From positions 1 through 64,000 of the forward strand of contig NZ_QOKV01000013.1 of NCBI RefSeq assembly GCF_008365405.1: a stretch of 64,000 bases of DNA, read 5' to 3'. Shown piece after piece: positions 8,196 through 16,650 of the stretch. Origin of the DNA: Azospirillum brasilense. Its GTDB lineage: Bacteria; Pseudomonadota; Alphaproteobacteria; Azospirillales; Azospirillaceae. Position numbers and translations under genes: made by a program. Every line of letters starts with the position of its first letter. The first letter of the stretch is position 1. Under the pieces are notes generated by a model. The model saw only the letters and a program-made list of their open reading frames with translations. It was not told the DNA's origin and did not search any database.

Positions 8196-9080
8196 ATGCC
8201 GCAGGAGGTTCGTTGCGTCTGGCCCGTCCGGGCGCTCCTGGGCGAAGGCCCGCTGTGGTCGCCGGGGCAGGGCGCCGTCTTTTTCGTCGACATCCACGGA
8301 TCGCGGATTCTGCGCCACGGGCTCGACGACGGGTCCCAAGCGGATTGGGCGCTGGAGGACGCGGCCTGTTGGTTGGTGGAATGCGCCGATGGCGACGGCT
8401 TCATCGCCGGGCTGCGCTCGCGCCGGGTGGTCCGCCTGCGGTTGGATCCGGGCCGCGCGGTGATCGCCGGGGAGTTGGCTCGGATCGACCCCGACCGGCC
8501 GGGCAACCGGCTAAACGACGCCAAGGCCGACGCGCAGGGGCGCCTGTGGATCGGCAGCATGGATGACGGCGAGGAGATGGCGTCCGGCGCTTTCCATCGG
8601 CTCGACCCCGATGGCGCCCTGACCTGTGTGGACGAGGGTTACACCGTCGCCAACGGCCCGGCCCTGGCGCCGGACGGGCGGACGCTCTACCACACCGACA
8701 GCGCGGCGCGGACAATCCACGCCTTCGACCTCGACGGAGAGGGGCGATTGTCCGGAAAGCGCGCCCACATCCGCTTCGCCGAGGCCGACGGCTATCCCGA
8801 CGGCATGACCTGCGACGCCGAGGGCGGCCTGTGGGTGGCCCATTGGGACGGTGGGCGGGTCAGCCGCTTCCGGCCCGACGGCACGCTGGACCGCGCGACC
8901 GCGCTGCCGGTGTCGCGGGTCACCTCCTGCGTCTTCGCCGGCCCCGCCCTCGACCGGCTGTTCGTGACGACCGCAGCGCATGGCCGCCCCGACGAACCGC
9001 TGGCCGGCGCGCTGTTCGAGTGCGATCCCGGCGGCGTTCGCGGCCTGCCGCCCGGCCGCTTCGGGCATCCGCCCGGCTGA
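8196..9080 (+). CDS. araB: L-arabinolactonase (SMP-30/gluconolactonase family)
   Basis: 294-residue six-bladed beta-propeller hydrolase that opens L-arabino-gamma-lactone to L-arabonate, the second pathway step. Family metal-site motifs are visible: LGEGPLWSP near residue 17, NRLNDAKADAQGRLWIG near 105-120, and a C-terminal DGMTCDAEGGLWVAHW block. The ATG at 8196 has GAGGAGG upstream. An earlier in-frame ATG at 8148 would coincide with the predicted transcription start. It opens the rightward arm araB-araD-KGSADH and is 40 bases before araD. Known lactonases of this family act on several sugar lactones; the arabinose role comes from context. Confidence 0.9.
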   Translation: MPQEVRCVWPVRALLGEGPLWSPGQGAVFFVDIHGSRILRHGLDDGSQADWALEDAACWLVECADGDGFIAGLRSRRVVRLRLDPGRAVIAGELARIDPDRPGNRLNDAKADAQGRLWIGSMDDGEEMASGAFHRLDPDGALTCVDEGYTVANGPALAPDGRTLYHTDSAARTIHAFDLDGEGRLSGKRAHIRFAEADGYPDGMTCDAEGGLWVAHWDGGRVSRFRPDGTLDRATALPVSRVTSCVFAGPALDRLFVTTAAHGRPDEPLAGALFECDPGGVRGLPPGRFGHPPG

Positions 9081-9120
9081 CCCGGCCTGCAATCCACCCG
9101 ACAGAAGGACCCCAACGGCC

Positions 9121-10047
9121 ATGGCCTCCAGCGCCCGCCCCTATCGGGGAGTGTTCCCCGTCGTTCCCACCATCTTCACCGAGACGGGGGACCTCGACCT
9201 CGCCGGGCAGACGCGCTGCGTCGATTTCATGATCGACGCCGGCTCCGACGGCCTGTGCATCCTTGCCAACTTCTCCGAGCAGTTCGTGCTGACCGACGCC
9301 GAGCGGGAACTGCTGATGGAGACCATCCTCGGCCACGTCGCCGGCCGGGTGCCGGTCATCGTCACCACCACCCATTTCAGCACCGCCGCCTGCGCCGCGC
9401 GCAGCCGCCGCGCCCAGGAGCTGGGGGCCGCCATGGTGATGGTCATGCCGCCCTACCACGGCGCCACCATCCGCGTGCCCGAGGCGGGCATCACCGCCTT
9501 CTTCCAGCGGGTGTCCGACGCCATCGACATCCCGATCATGATTCAGGACGCCCCGGTCAGCGGCACCGCGCTGTCGGCGGAGCTGCTGGCCCGCATGGCG
9601 CGGGAGATCGCCAACGTCGCCTATTTCAAGGTCGAGGTGCCGCAGACCGCCGCCAAGCTGCGCCGGCTGATCGAGCTGGGCGGCGACGCCGTCGAAGGAC
9701 CGTGGGACGGCGAGGAGGCGATCACCCTGCTGGCCGACCTCGACGCCGGGGCGACCGGCGCCATGACCGGCGGCGGCTATCCCGACGGCATCCGCCAGAT
9801 CATCGACCCCTTCCTCGCCGGCGACCGCGAGGCGGCGGTGGCGGCCTACGGGCGCTGGCTGCCGCTGATCAACCACGAGAACCGGCAATGCGGCCTCGCC
9901 ACCGCCAAGATCCTGATGAAGGAGGGCGGCATCATCGCCTGCGACGCCGTGCGCCACCCGCTGGCGGACCCGCACCCGGCCAGCCGGGCCGGCCTGCTCG
10001 ACGCCGCCCGCCGCCTCGACCCGCTGGTCCTGCGCTGGGCGCGCTGA
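9121..10047 (+). CDS. araD: L-2-keto-3-deoxyarabonate dehydratase (DHDPS family)
   Basis: 308-residue TIM-barrel lyase of the dihydrodipicolinate synthase/N-acetylneuraminate lyase family. It converts L-2-keto-3-deoxyarabonate to alpha-ketoglutarate semialdehyde. The Schiff-base lysine is Lys170 (VAYFKVEVP), and the partner tyrosine is in MPPYHG at 112. The length matches characterised AraD (about 309). The name differs from E. coli araD (ribulose-phosphate epimerase). It sits between araB and the semialdehyde dehydrogenase, 37 bases before the latter, with the ATG at the first plausible start. Other DHDPS-family lyases are possible by fold, but the neighbours make this the natural reading. 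Confidence 0.9.
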   Translation: MASSARPYRGVFPVVPTIFTETGDLDLAGQTRCVDFMIDAGSDGLCILANFSEQFVLTDAERELLMETILGHVAGRVPVIVTTTHFSTAACAARSRRAQELGAAMVMVMPPYHGATIRVPEAGITAFFQRVSDAIDIPIMIQDAPVSGTALSAELLARMAREIANVAYFKVEVPQTAAKLRRLIELGGDAVEGPWDGEEAITLLADLDAGATGAMTGGGYPDGIRQIIDPFLAGDREAAVAAYGRWLPLINHENRQCGLATAKILMKEGGIIACDAVRHPLADPHPASRAGLLDAARRLDPLVLRWAR

Positions 10048-10084
10048 GGGCGCCGCCACCACGACCCGCCAAACCGGGAGACCC

Positions 10085-11665
10085 ATGATGACCACCATCA
10101 CCGGCGAGATGCTGATCGGCGCCGAGAGCCACCGCGGCTCCGTCGGCGCCTTCCGCGCCGTCGATCCCGCCACCGGCGCGGAGCTGGAGCCGGTCTTCGG
10201 CGGCGGCGGGGCGGTGGAGGTCGAGCGCGCCTGCGCGCTGGCCTGGGCCGCCTTCGACGCCTTTCGCGAAACCGGGCTGGAGGCGCGGGCCGCCTTCCTG
10301 GAGACCATCGCCGCGAACATCCTCGACCTCGGCGACGCGCTGATCGTCCGCGCCATGGCCGAGAGCGGCCTGCCGCGCCCGCGGCTGGAGGGGGAGCGGG
10401 GCCGCACCGTCGGCCAGCTCCGCCTGTTCGCCCAGACGGTGCGCGAGGGCGGCTGGCTGGAGGCCCGAATCGACCCGGCCCAGCCGGACCGCCAGCCGCT
10501 GCCGCGCCCCGACGTCCGGCAGCGCCACATCCCGCTCGGCCCGGTCGCGGTGTTCGGCGCGTCGAATTTCCCGCTGGCCTTCTCGGTGGCCGGCGGCGAC
10601 ACCGCGTCGGCGCTGGCCGCCGGCTGCCCGGTGGTGGTCAAGGGCCATTCCGCCCATCCCGGCACGTCGGAACTGGTCGGCCGGGCCATCCAGGCGGCGG
10701 TGGTGTCCTGCGGGCTGCCCGAGGGCGTCTTCTCGCTGCTGTTCGGCGTCGGCAACCCCATCGGAACGGCGCTGGTCACCGACCCGCGCATCAAGGCGGT
10801 GGGCTTCACCGGCTCGCGCGGCGGCGGCCTCGCCCTGATGGAAGCGGCGGCCCGCCGGCCCGAACCCATCCCGGTCTATGCGGAAATGAGCAGCATCAAC
10901 CCGGTCTTCCTGATGCCGGCGGCGCTGGCCGCACGGGCGGAGGCGCTGGGCAAGGGCTTCGTGGCCTCGCTGACCATGGGCGCCGGACAGTTCTGCACCA
11001 ACCCCGGCATCCTGCTGGGCGTCGACGGGCCGGACCTCGACCGCTTCCTGGCCGCCGCGGTGGACGCGCTGGGCGGCAGCGCCGCCTTGACCATGCTGAC
11101 CCCGGCCATCCACGCCGCCTATGATTCAGGGGTGGCGCGGCTGTCCGGCAGCGCCGCCGTGGCGACGCTCGCCCGCGGGCTGGCCTGTTCCGGCCCGAAC
11201 CAGGCACAGGCCGCCCTGTTCGGCACGACGGCCGACGCCTTCCTCGCCGACACGGCCTTGCAGGACGAGGTGTTCGGGGCGGCGTCCCTGCTGATCCGCT
11301 GCCCAGACGCGGCAACGATGCGGACCGTCGCCGAACGGCTGGAGGGCCAGCTCACCGCGACCGTGCAGATGGAACCGGCGGACGGCGACGCGGTGGCCGC
11401 GCTTCTGCCGACCCTGGAGCGCAAGGCGGGCCGCATCCTCGCCAACGGCTGGCCGACCGGGGTGGAGGTCTGCCACGCCATGGTCCATGGCGGCCCCTTC
11501 CCGGCGACCTCGGACAGCCGGACCACCTCGGTCGGCACCTTGGCGATCCGGCGCTTCCTGCGCCCGGTCTGCTACCAGGACATTCCCGCCGCCCTGCTGC
11601 CGGAGGCGCTGCGCGACGGCAACCCGTTCGGCCTGTGGCGGCGGATCGACGGCGTGCCCGGCTAA
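10085..11665 (+). CDS. araE: Alpha-ketoglutaric semialdehyde dehydrogenase
   Basis: 526-residue aldehyde dehydrogenase that would oxidise alpha-ketoglutarate semialdehyde to 2-oxoglutarate, the last step into the TCA cycle. Features include the coenzyme stretch FGASNFPLAFSVAGGDTASAL, KGHSAHPGTSE, the general-base loop VYAEMSSINPVFLMP and the catalytic cysteine in GAGQFCTNPG. The GHSAHPGTSE/EMSSINP pattern and the length place it in the longer KGSADH subgroup known from glucarate/galactarate or hydroxyproline routes. The classic A. brasilense AraE is about 480 residues. The araE symbol is therefore functional, given by position. A new promoter for the downstream transporter begins about 90 bases later. 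Confidence 0.85.
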   Translation: MMTTITGEMLIGAESHRGSVGAFRAVDPATGAELEPVFGGGGAVEVERACALAWAAFDAFRETGLEARAAFLETIAANILDLGDALIVRAMAESGLPRPRLEGERGRTVGQLRLFAQTVREGGWLEARIDPAQPDRQPLPRPDVRQRHIPLGPVAVFGASNFPLAFSVAGGDTASALAAGCPVVVKGHSAHPGTSELVGRAIQAAVVSCGLPEGVFSLLFGVGNPIGTALVTDPRIKAVGFTGSRGGGLALMEAAARRPEPIPVYAEMSSINPVFLMPAALAARAEALGKGFVASLTMGAGQFCTNPGILLGVDGPDLDRFLAAAVDALGGSAALTMLTPAIHAAYDSGVARLSGSAAVATLARGLACSGPNQAQAALFGTTADAFLADTALQDEVFGAASLLIRCPDAATMRTVAERLEGQLTATVQMEPADGDAVAALLPTLERKAGRILANGWPTGVEVCHAMVHGGPFPATSDSRTTSVGTLAIRRFLRPVCYQDIPAALLPEALRDGNPFGLWRRIDGVPG

Positions 11666-11751
11666 GCCTGAGAAAAGGACAGCGGTGAGGGAAGGACCGC
11701 CATCGCTTTGCCCGCATCGGGCGATCATGCCGGTTTCGGTATCGCTTCGGT

Positions 11752-11793
11752 CGAGAATCGTATTGGACAGATATGGTTTTCGACGCCTAATGT
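11752..11793 (+). promoter_or_regulatory. Promoter of the ytfQ-like transporter with shared ara element
   Basis: CGAGAATCG then TATTGGACAG then ATATGGTTTTCG at 11752-11782. TTGGAC (11763-11768) and TAATGT (11788-11793) are spaced by 19 bases. The element matches the sbpA promoter at 25 of 28 bases and shares CGA-N3-TCGTATTGGAC and the TAWTGTTGGC block with the araB promoter. The transporter can therefore be induced with both catabolic arms. Confidence 0.7.
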
Positions 11794-11863
11794 TGGCGCA
11801 ACGAACAGATGCGAGCGGGCGCCGCCCGGATCGATGACAAGACACCCAGGGGAGTGAAACGGT

Positions 11864-12829
11864 ATGTCCAGGACATGGCTGATCTCCGCCGCAGCCGCCG
11901 CGGCCTTGTTGATCGGGCTCGGCGGTGCGCAGGCCGCCGACAAGAAGCTGGTCGTCGGCTTCTCGCAGATCGGCTCGGAATCGGGCTGGCGCGCCGCCGA
12001 GACCAAGACCGCCAAGACGGAGGCCGAGAAGCGCGGGATCGACCTGAAGATCTCCGACGCCCAGCAGAAGCAGGAGAACCAGATCAAGGCCGTGCGCTCC
12101 TTCGTCGCCCAGGGCGTGGACGCCATCTTCATCGCCCCCGTGGTGGCGACCGGTTGGGATTCGGTGCTGAAGGAGGCAAAGGAGGCGAAGATCCCCGTCG
12201 TCCTGCTCGACCGCCAGATCGAGACCCGGGACCCCGGCCTCTACATGACCGCCGTCACCTCCGACACGGTGCTGGAGGGCCGGGTCGCCGGCGAATGGTT
12301 GGCCAAGCAGACCGGCGGCACCTGCAACGTGGTCGAACTCCAGGGCACCGTTGGCTCCTCCCCCGCCATCAACCGCAAGAAGGGCTTCGACGAGGTCGTC
12401 GCCAAAAATCCCGGCATGAAGATCGTCCGCACCCAGTCCGGCGACTTCACCCGCGCCAAGGGCAAGGAGGTGATGGAGAGCTTCATCAAGGCGGAGAACG
12501 GCGGCAAGGGCATCTGCGCGGTCTACGCCCACAACGACGACATGGCGGTCGGCGCCATCCAGGCGATCAAGGAGGCCGGGCTGAAGCCGGGCAAGGACAT
12601 CCTGGTCGTGTCCATCGACGGCGTGCCCGACATCTTCAAGGCGATGGCCGAGGGCGAGGCGAACGCGACCGTGGAACTGACGCCGAACATGGCTGGCCCG
12701 GCCTTCGACGCGCTGGTCGCCTTCAAGAAGGACGGCAAGGCGCCGCCGAAATGGATCCAGACGGAGTCTGCCCTGTTCACCCCCGACACCGCCAAGGCCG
12801 AGTACGAACGTCGCAAGGACGCCTACTGA
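11864..12829 (+). CDS. ytfQ: YtfQ-like periplasmic sugar-binding protein
   Basis: 321-residue type-1 periplasmic binding protein with a Sec signal of about 25 residues (…GGAQAAD). The mature protein begins KKLVVGFSQIGSESGWR. Motifs such as TAVTSDTVLEGRVAGEWL, ELQGTVGSSPAINRKKGF and YAHNDDMAVGAIQAIKEAG are those of the galactofuranose-binding protein YtfQ. It supplies the ATPase and two permeases encoded next, 39 bases downstream. YtfQ of E. coli binds furanose forms; here an arabinofuranose or galactofuranose substrate is inferred from the locus. AGGGGAG precedes the ATG. Confidence 0.88.
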   Translation: MSRTWLISAAAAAALLIGLGGAQAADKKLVVGFSQIGSESGWRAAETKTAKTEAEKRGIDLKISDAQQKQENQIKAVRSFVAQGVDAIFIAPVVATGWDSVLKEAKEAKIPVVLLDRQIETRDPGLYMTAVTSDTVLEGRVAGEWLAKQTGGTCNVVELQGTVGSSPAINRKKGFDEVVAKNPGMKIVRTQSGDFTRAKGKEVMESFIKAENGGKGICAVYAHNDDMAVGAIQAIKEAGLKPGKDILVVSIDGVPDIFKAMAEGEANATVELTPNMAGPAFDALVAFKKDGKAPPKWIQTESALFTPDTAKAEYERRKDAY

Positions 12830-12868
12830 CCCGGCCCCGTCCCGACGCATCGCCGGCGAGACCCCCGC

Positions 12869-14419
12869 ATGACGGACCCCACCCCCACCGCGTCGTCGCC
12901 GCTGCTGGCGGTGCGCGGCCTGTCCAAGGCCTTCCTGGGCGTCCAGGCGCTCGACGGCGTGGATTTTACCGTGCGCCACGGCGAGATCCACGCGTTGCTC
13001 GGCGAGAACGGCGCCGGCAAGTCGACGCTGATCAAGACGCTGACCGGCGTCTACCAGCGCGACGCCGGCACCGTGACGCTGGAAGGGCGGGCCATCGCCC
13101 CCCGCGGCGTGGAGGAGGCGCAACGCCTGCACATCGGCACCGTGTACCAGGAGGTGAACCTGCTGCCGAACCTGTCGGTGGCGGAGAACCTGTTCCTCGG
13201 CCGGCAGCCCATGCGTTTTGGTCTGGTCGACCGCGGCGCCATGCGGCGGCGGGCGCGGGCGGTGCTGATCCCCTACGGCCTGACCCTCGACGTGACGGCG
13301 CCGCTCGGCCGCTTCTCGGTGGCGACGCAGCAGATCGTCGCCATCGCCCGCGCGGTGGACATGTCGGCCAAGGTGCTGATCCTCGACGAGCCGACCGCCA
13401 GCCTCGACGCGCAGGAGGTGACGGTCCTCTTCAAGGTGATGCGGACCCTGCGCTCGCGCGGCATCGGCATCGTCTTCGTCACCCATTTCCTCGACCAGGT
13501 CTACGCGCTGTGCGACCGCATCACCGTGCTGCGCAACGGCCGCCTGGTGGGGGAGCGGCGCACCGCGGAGCTGTCGCGCCTCGACCTCGTCGCCATGATG
13601 CTGGGGCGGGAGCTGGAGGCGGCGGCCCACCGCATCGCCCCGCCGGACGACGACGCGGAGGAGGACGCCCGGCCGCCGCTGGTCCGCTTCCGCGGCTACG
13701 GCAAGGCGCGCAGCGTCGAGCCCTTCGACCTCGACATCCGCCCCGGCGAGGTGGTCGGGCTCGCCGGGCTGCTCGGCTCCGGCCGGACGGAGACGGCGCG
13801 GCTGGTCTTCGGCATGGACCGCGCCGACCGCGGCGAGGCGGCGGTGGACGGACGGACGGTGCGGCTGCGCGGGCCGCGCGACGCCATCCGGCTCGGCTTC
13901 GGCTTCTGCCCGGAGGACCGCAAGAAGGAGGGCATCGTCGGCGCGCTGTCGGTGCGCGAGAACATCATCCTGGCGCTCCAGGCGCGGCAGGGCTGGTTGC
14001 GGCCGATCCCGCGCCGCCGCCAGGAGGAGATCGCCGACCGCTTCATCCGCCTGCTCGACATCCGCACGCCGCACGCCGAGCAGCCGATCCAGCTTCTGTC
14101 CGGCGGCAACCAACAGAAGGCGCTGCTCGCCCGCTGGCTGGCGACCGAGCCGCGCCTGCTGATCCTCGACGAGCCGACGCGCGGCATCGACGTCGGCGCC
14201 CATGCCGAGATCATCCGCCTGATCGAGCGGCTGTGCGCCGACGGCATGGCGCTGCTGGTCGTCTCGTCGGAGCTTGAGGAGATCGTCGCCTACAGCCGCC
14301 GCGTTGTCGTGCTGCGCGACCGCCGCCATGTGGCGGAGCTGAGGGGAGGGGAGGTCGCCGTGGACCGCATCGTCGCCGCCATCGCGTCGGAACCCGTTCC
14401 CGTGGAGCCGCGCCCATGA
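12869..14419 (+). CDS. ytfR: Sugar ABC transporter ATPase, tandem domains (YtfR-like)
   Basis: 516-residue ATPase with two nucleotide-binding halves. Half 1 has GENGAGKST near residue 52 and Walker B VLILDEPTASLDAQ, but its signature region reads RFSVATQQIVAIARA. Half 2 has the atypical P-loop GLLGSGRTETA, signature LSGGNQQKALLARWL and LLILDEPTRGID. This is the usual arrangement for CUT2 sugar importers. It follows the binding-protein gene and overlaps the next gene by 4 bases (ATGA), so translation is coupled. It is a different protein from GguA earlier in the window, showing two separate importers. Confidence 0.9.
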   Translation: MTDPTPTASSPLLAVRGLSKAFLGVQALDGVDFTVRHGEIHALLGENGAGKSTLIKTLTGVYQRDAGTVTLEGRAIAPRGVEEAQRLHIGTVYQEVNLLPNLSVAENLFLGRQPMRFGLVDRGAMRRRARAVLIPYGLTLDVTAPLGRFSVATQQIVAIARAVDMSAKVLILDEPTASLDAQEVTVLFKVMRTLRSRGIGIVFVTHFLDQVYALCDRITVLRNGRLVGERRTAELSRLDLVAMMLGRELEAAAHRIAPPDDDAEEDARPPLVRFRGYGKARSVEPFDLDIRPGEVVGLAGLLGSGRTETARLVFGMDRADRGEAAVDGRTVRLRGPRDAIRLGFGFCPEDRKKEGIVGALSVRENIILALQARQGWLRPIPRRRQEEIADRFIRLLDIRTPHAEQPIQLLSGGNQQKALLARWLATEPRLLILDEPTRGIDVGAHAEIIRLIERLCADGMALLVVSSELEEIVAYSRRVVVLRDRRHVAELRGGEVAVDRIVAAIASEPVPVEPRP

Positions 14420-15468
14420 CGCGGTCGGCTCCCGGCCCGTCGCGCAACCTGCCGCAATACGGCGCGCTGGCCGCCGTGCTGCTGGCCAACTGGCTGCTCT
14501 TCCCCGATTTCTTTTCCATCCGCCTGCAGGACGGCCGGCTGTTCGGCAGTCTGGTCGATGTGCTGAACCGCGGCGCCCCGGTGGCGCTGCTCGCCATCGG
14601 CATGACCATGGTCATCGCCACCCGCGGCGTCGACCTGTCGGTGGGCGCGGTGATGGCGATCTCCGGCGCGGTCGCCGCCACCCTGACCCAGGCGGGCTGG
14701 GGGCTGGCGCCGGTGCTGGCGGCGTCGCTGGGGGCCGGCCTGCTCTGCGGCCTGTGGAACGGGCTTCTGGTGGCGGTCCTGCGCATCCAGCCGATCGTCG
14801 CCACCCTGATCCTGATGGTCGCCGGCCGCGGCATCGCCCAGCTGGTCACCGAAGGGCAGATCGTCACTTTCACCAGCCCAGGCCTCGCCTTCATCGGCAG
14901 CGGCTCCTTCCTGACCGTGCCGATGCCGGTGGTCATCACCGCCGTCCTGCTGGGGGTGACCGCGCTGCTGGTCCGGATGACCGCGTTGGGGCTGATGATC
15001 GAGGCGGTCGGCGTCAACCGGCTGGCCAGCGCCGGGGCGGGCGTCAACACGCCGGTCGTGCTGATCGCCGTCTATGTGTGGTGCGGCCTGTGCGCCGCGG
15101 TCGCCGGTCTGGTGGTCGCCGCCGACATCCGCGGCGCCGACGCCAACAACGCCGGCCTGTGGCTGGAGCTGGACGCCATCCTGGCGGTGGTGGTCGGCGG
15201 CACGTCCCTGCTCGGCGGCCGGTTCGGGCTGCTGCTGTCGGTGGTCGGGGCGCTGATCCTCCAGGCGATGAACACCGGCATCCTGCTGAGCGGCTTCAAG
15301 CCGGAGTTCAACCTGATCGTCAAGGCGGGCGTCCTGATGGTGGTCCTGCTTCTGCAGTCGCCGACCCTGACCTTGTTCCTGCCACGCCCGGCCGGCCACC
15401 GGCCGGTCCGGGCGCCGACCCCGTCACGGGCCAAGCCCGAGAGCCAAAGCCCGAGTGCGGGAGCGTGA
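14416..15468 (+). CDS. ytfT: Sugar ABC permease (YtfT-like)
   Basis: 350-residue inner-membrane permease with about nine to ten hydrophobic helices. The CUT2 signature TRGVDLSVGAVMAISGA is near residue 75, and the second conserved loop VVGGTSLLGGRFGLLLSVVGA lies toward the C-terminus. The tail after the last helix is basic and proline-rich (about 30 residues). It works as one half of a permease heterodimer with the next gene. It overlaps ytfR by 4 bases, and its stop is 5 bases before the next ATG. Confidence 0.9.
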   Translation: MTRSAPGPSRNLPQYGALAAVLLANWLLFPDFFSIRLQDGRLFGSLVDVLNRGAPVALLAIGMTMVIATRGVDLSVGAVMAISGAVAATLTQAGWGLAPVLAASLGAGLLCGLWNGLLVAVLRIQPIVATLILMVAGRGIAQLVTEGQIVTFTSPGLAFIGSGSFLTVPMPVVITAVLLGVTALLVRMTALGLMIEAVGVNRLASAGAGVNTPVVLIAVYVWCGLCAAVAGLVVAADIRGADANNAGLWLELDAILAVVVGGTSLLGGRFGLLLSVVGALILQAMNTGILLSGFKPEFNLIVKAGVLMVVLLLQSPTLTLFLPRPAGHRPVRAPTPSRAKPESQSPSAGA

Positions 15469-15472
15469 CGCC

Positions 15473-16450
15473 ATGATCCACCGTTTCCTTCCCCTGCTGG
15501 TGACCAGCGCCGTCCTGGTGGTCGGCTTCCTGCTCTGCGCCGCGCAGTTTCCCAATTTCGCCTCGCTGCGGGTCGTCGGCAACCTGCTGACCGACAACGC
15601 CTTCCTCGGCATCACCGCGGTCGGCATGACCTTCGTGATCCTGTCCGGGGGCATCGACCTGTCGGTGGGGGCGGTGATCGGCTTCACCACCGTGCTGCTG
15701 GCCGTGCTGATCGAGCAGGGCGGCTGGCACCCCTTTTCCGCCTTCGCGGTGGCGCTGGCGGTGGCCGGCGGCTTCGGCGCGGCGATGGGCGCCGTCATCC
15801 ACGTCTTCCAGATGCCGCCCTTCATCGTCACGCTGGCCGGCATGTTCGTCGCCCGTGGCCTCGGCTTCGTGCTGAGCACCGATTCCATCCCGATCAACCA
15901 CCCGCTCTACGCGGAGCTGGGCGATCTGGCGCTGCGCTTCGACGGCGGGGGGAGGCTGACCCTGCCGGCGCTGCTGATGCTGGGGGTGGTGGCCGCCGCC
16001 GTGGTGTGCGCCCATTGGACGCGCTTCGGCGCCAACCTCTACGCGCTCGGCGGCAACCGCCAGTCGGCGGAGCTGATGGGGGTGCCGGTGGGCCGCACCA
16101 CGGTGGCTGTCTACGCCCTGTCGGGGCTGCTGGCCGGGCTGGCGGGCATCGTCTTCTCGCTCTACACCGGGGCCGGCTACTCGCTGGCGGCGACGGGGGT
16201 GGAGCTGGACACCATCACCGCGGTGGTGATCGGCGGCACCCAGCTGACCGGCGGCTACGGCTATGTGGTCGGCACCTTCATCGGCGTGCTGATCCAGGGC
16301 CTGATCCAGACCTACATCACCTTCGACGGCAGCCTCAGCAGCTGGTGGACGAAGATCGCCATCGGCGTTCTGCTGTTCGTCTTCATCCTGCTGCAGAAGG
16401 GCCTGTTGGCGGTGTGGACCGGCCGCGCCGCCGCTCCGGCGGAGGCGTGA
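15473..16450 (+). CDS. yjfF: Sugar ABC permease (YjfF-like)
   Basis: 325-residue second permease subunit of the same importer. The hallmark SGGIDLSVGAVIGFT is near residue 65 and the VIGGTQLTGGYGYVVGTFIG loop is near 255-275. I chose the ATG at 15473, which has GGGAG about 9 bases upstream; a GTG at 15455 inside ytfT is the alternative. It closes the four-gene transporter operon, followed by a roughly 200-base gap that contains the promoter of hldD. Confidence 0.88.
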   Translation: MIHRFLPLLVTSAVLVVGFLLCAAQFPNFASLRVVGNLLTDNAFLGITAVGMTFVILSGGIDLSVGAVIGFTTVLLAVLIEQGGWHPFSAFAVALAVAGGFGAAMGAVIHVFQMPPFIVTLAGMFVARGLGFVLSTDSIPINHPLYAELGDLALRFDGGGRLTLPALLMLGVVAAAVVCAHWTRFGANLYALGGNRQSAELMGVPVGRTTVAVYALSGLLAGLAGIVFSLYTGAGYSLAATGVELDTITAVVIGGTQLTGGYGYVVGTFIGVLIQGLIQTYITFDGSLSSWWTKIAIGVLLFVFILLQKGLLAVWTGRAAAPAEA

Positions 16451-16579
16451 TCCGGTCCTCGATGGCGGCCCGGTGTTGATTCCACCGCGCCATAAACACG
16501 GTGTTCGCTCACAGTGTGTGTCGGGCGCCTTGCGGCGACGTTCGGCCACTTTCTGAACAGCCTTGAGACCCTCCCCACC

Positions 16580-16608
16580 TTGCAGCCCCGCTCCCCGGAC
16601 CCTATAAG
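16580..16608 (+). promoter_or_regulatory. Sigma70-type promoter for hldD
   Basis: TTGCAG (16580-16585) and TATAAG (16603-16608) are separated by exactly 17 bases. Transcription would start near 16615, about 35 bases before the hldD ATG. This is one of the best constitutive-looking promoters in the window. Confidence 0.65.
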
Positions 16609-16650
16609 GACGCTCGTCCTTTCTTTCGGTCCGGCGGCAAGGAAAAGCGC

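Noticed and set aside
11126..14329. A 1067-codon minus-strand frame opposite the KGSADH and transporter genes
   Set aside because: It crosses three genes and the shared promoter and shows only repetitive antisense composition.
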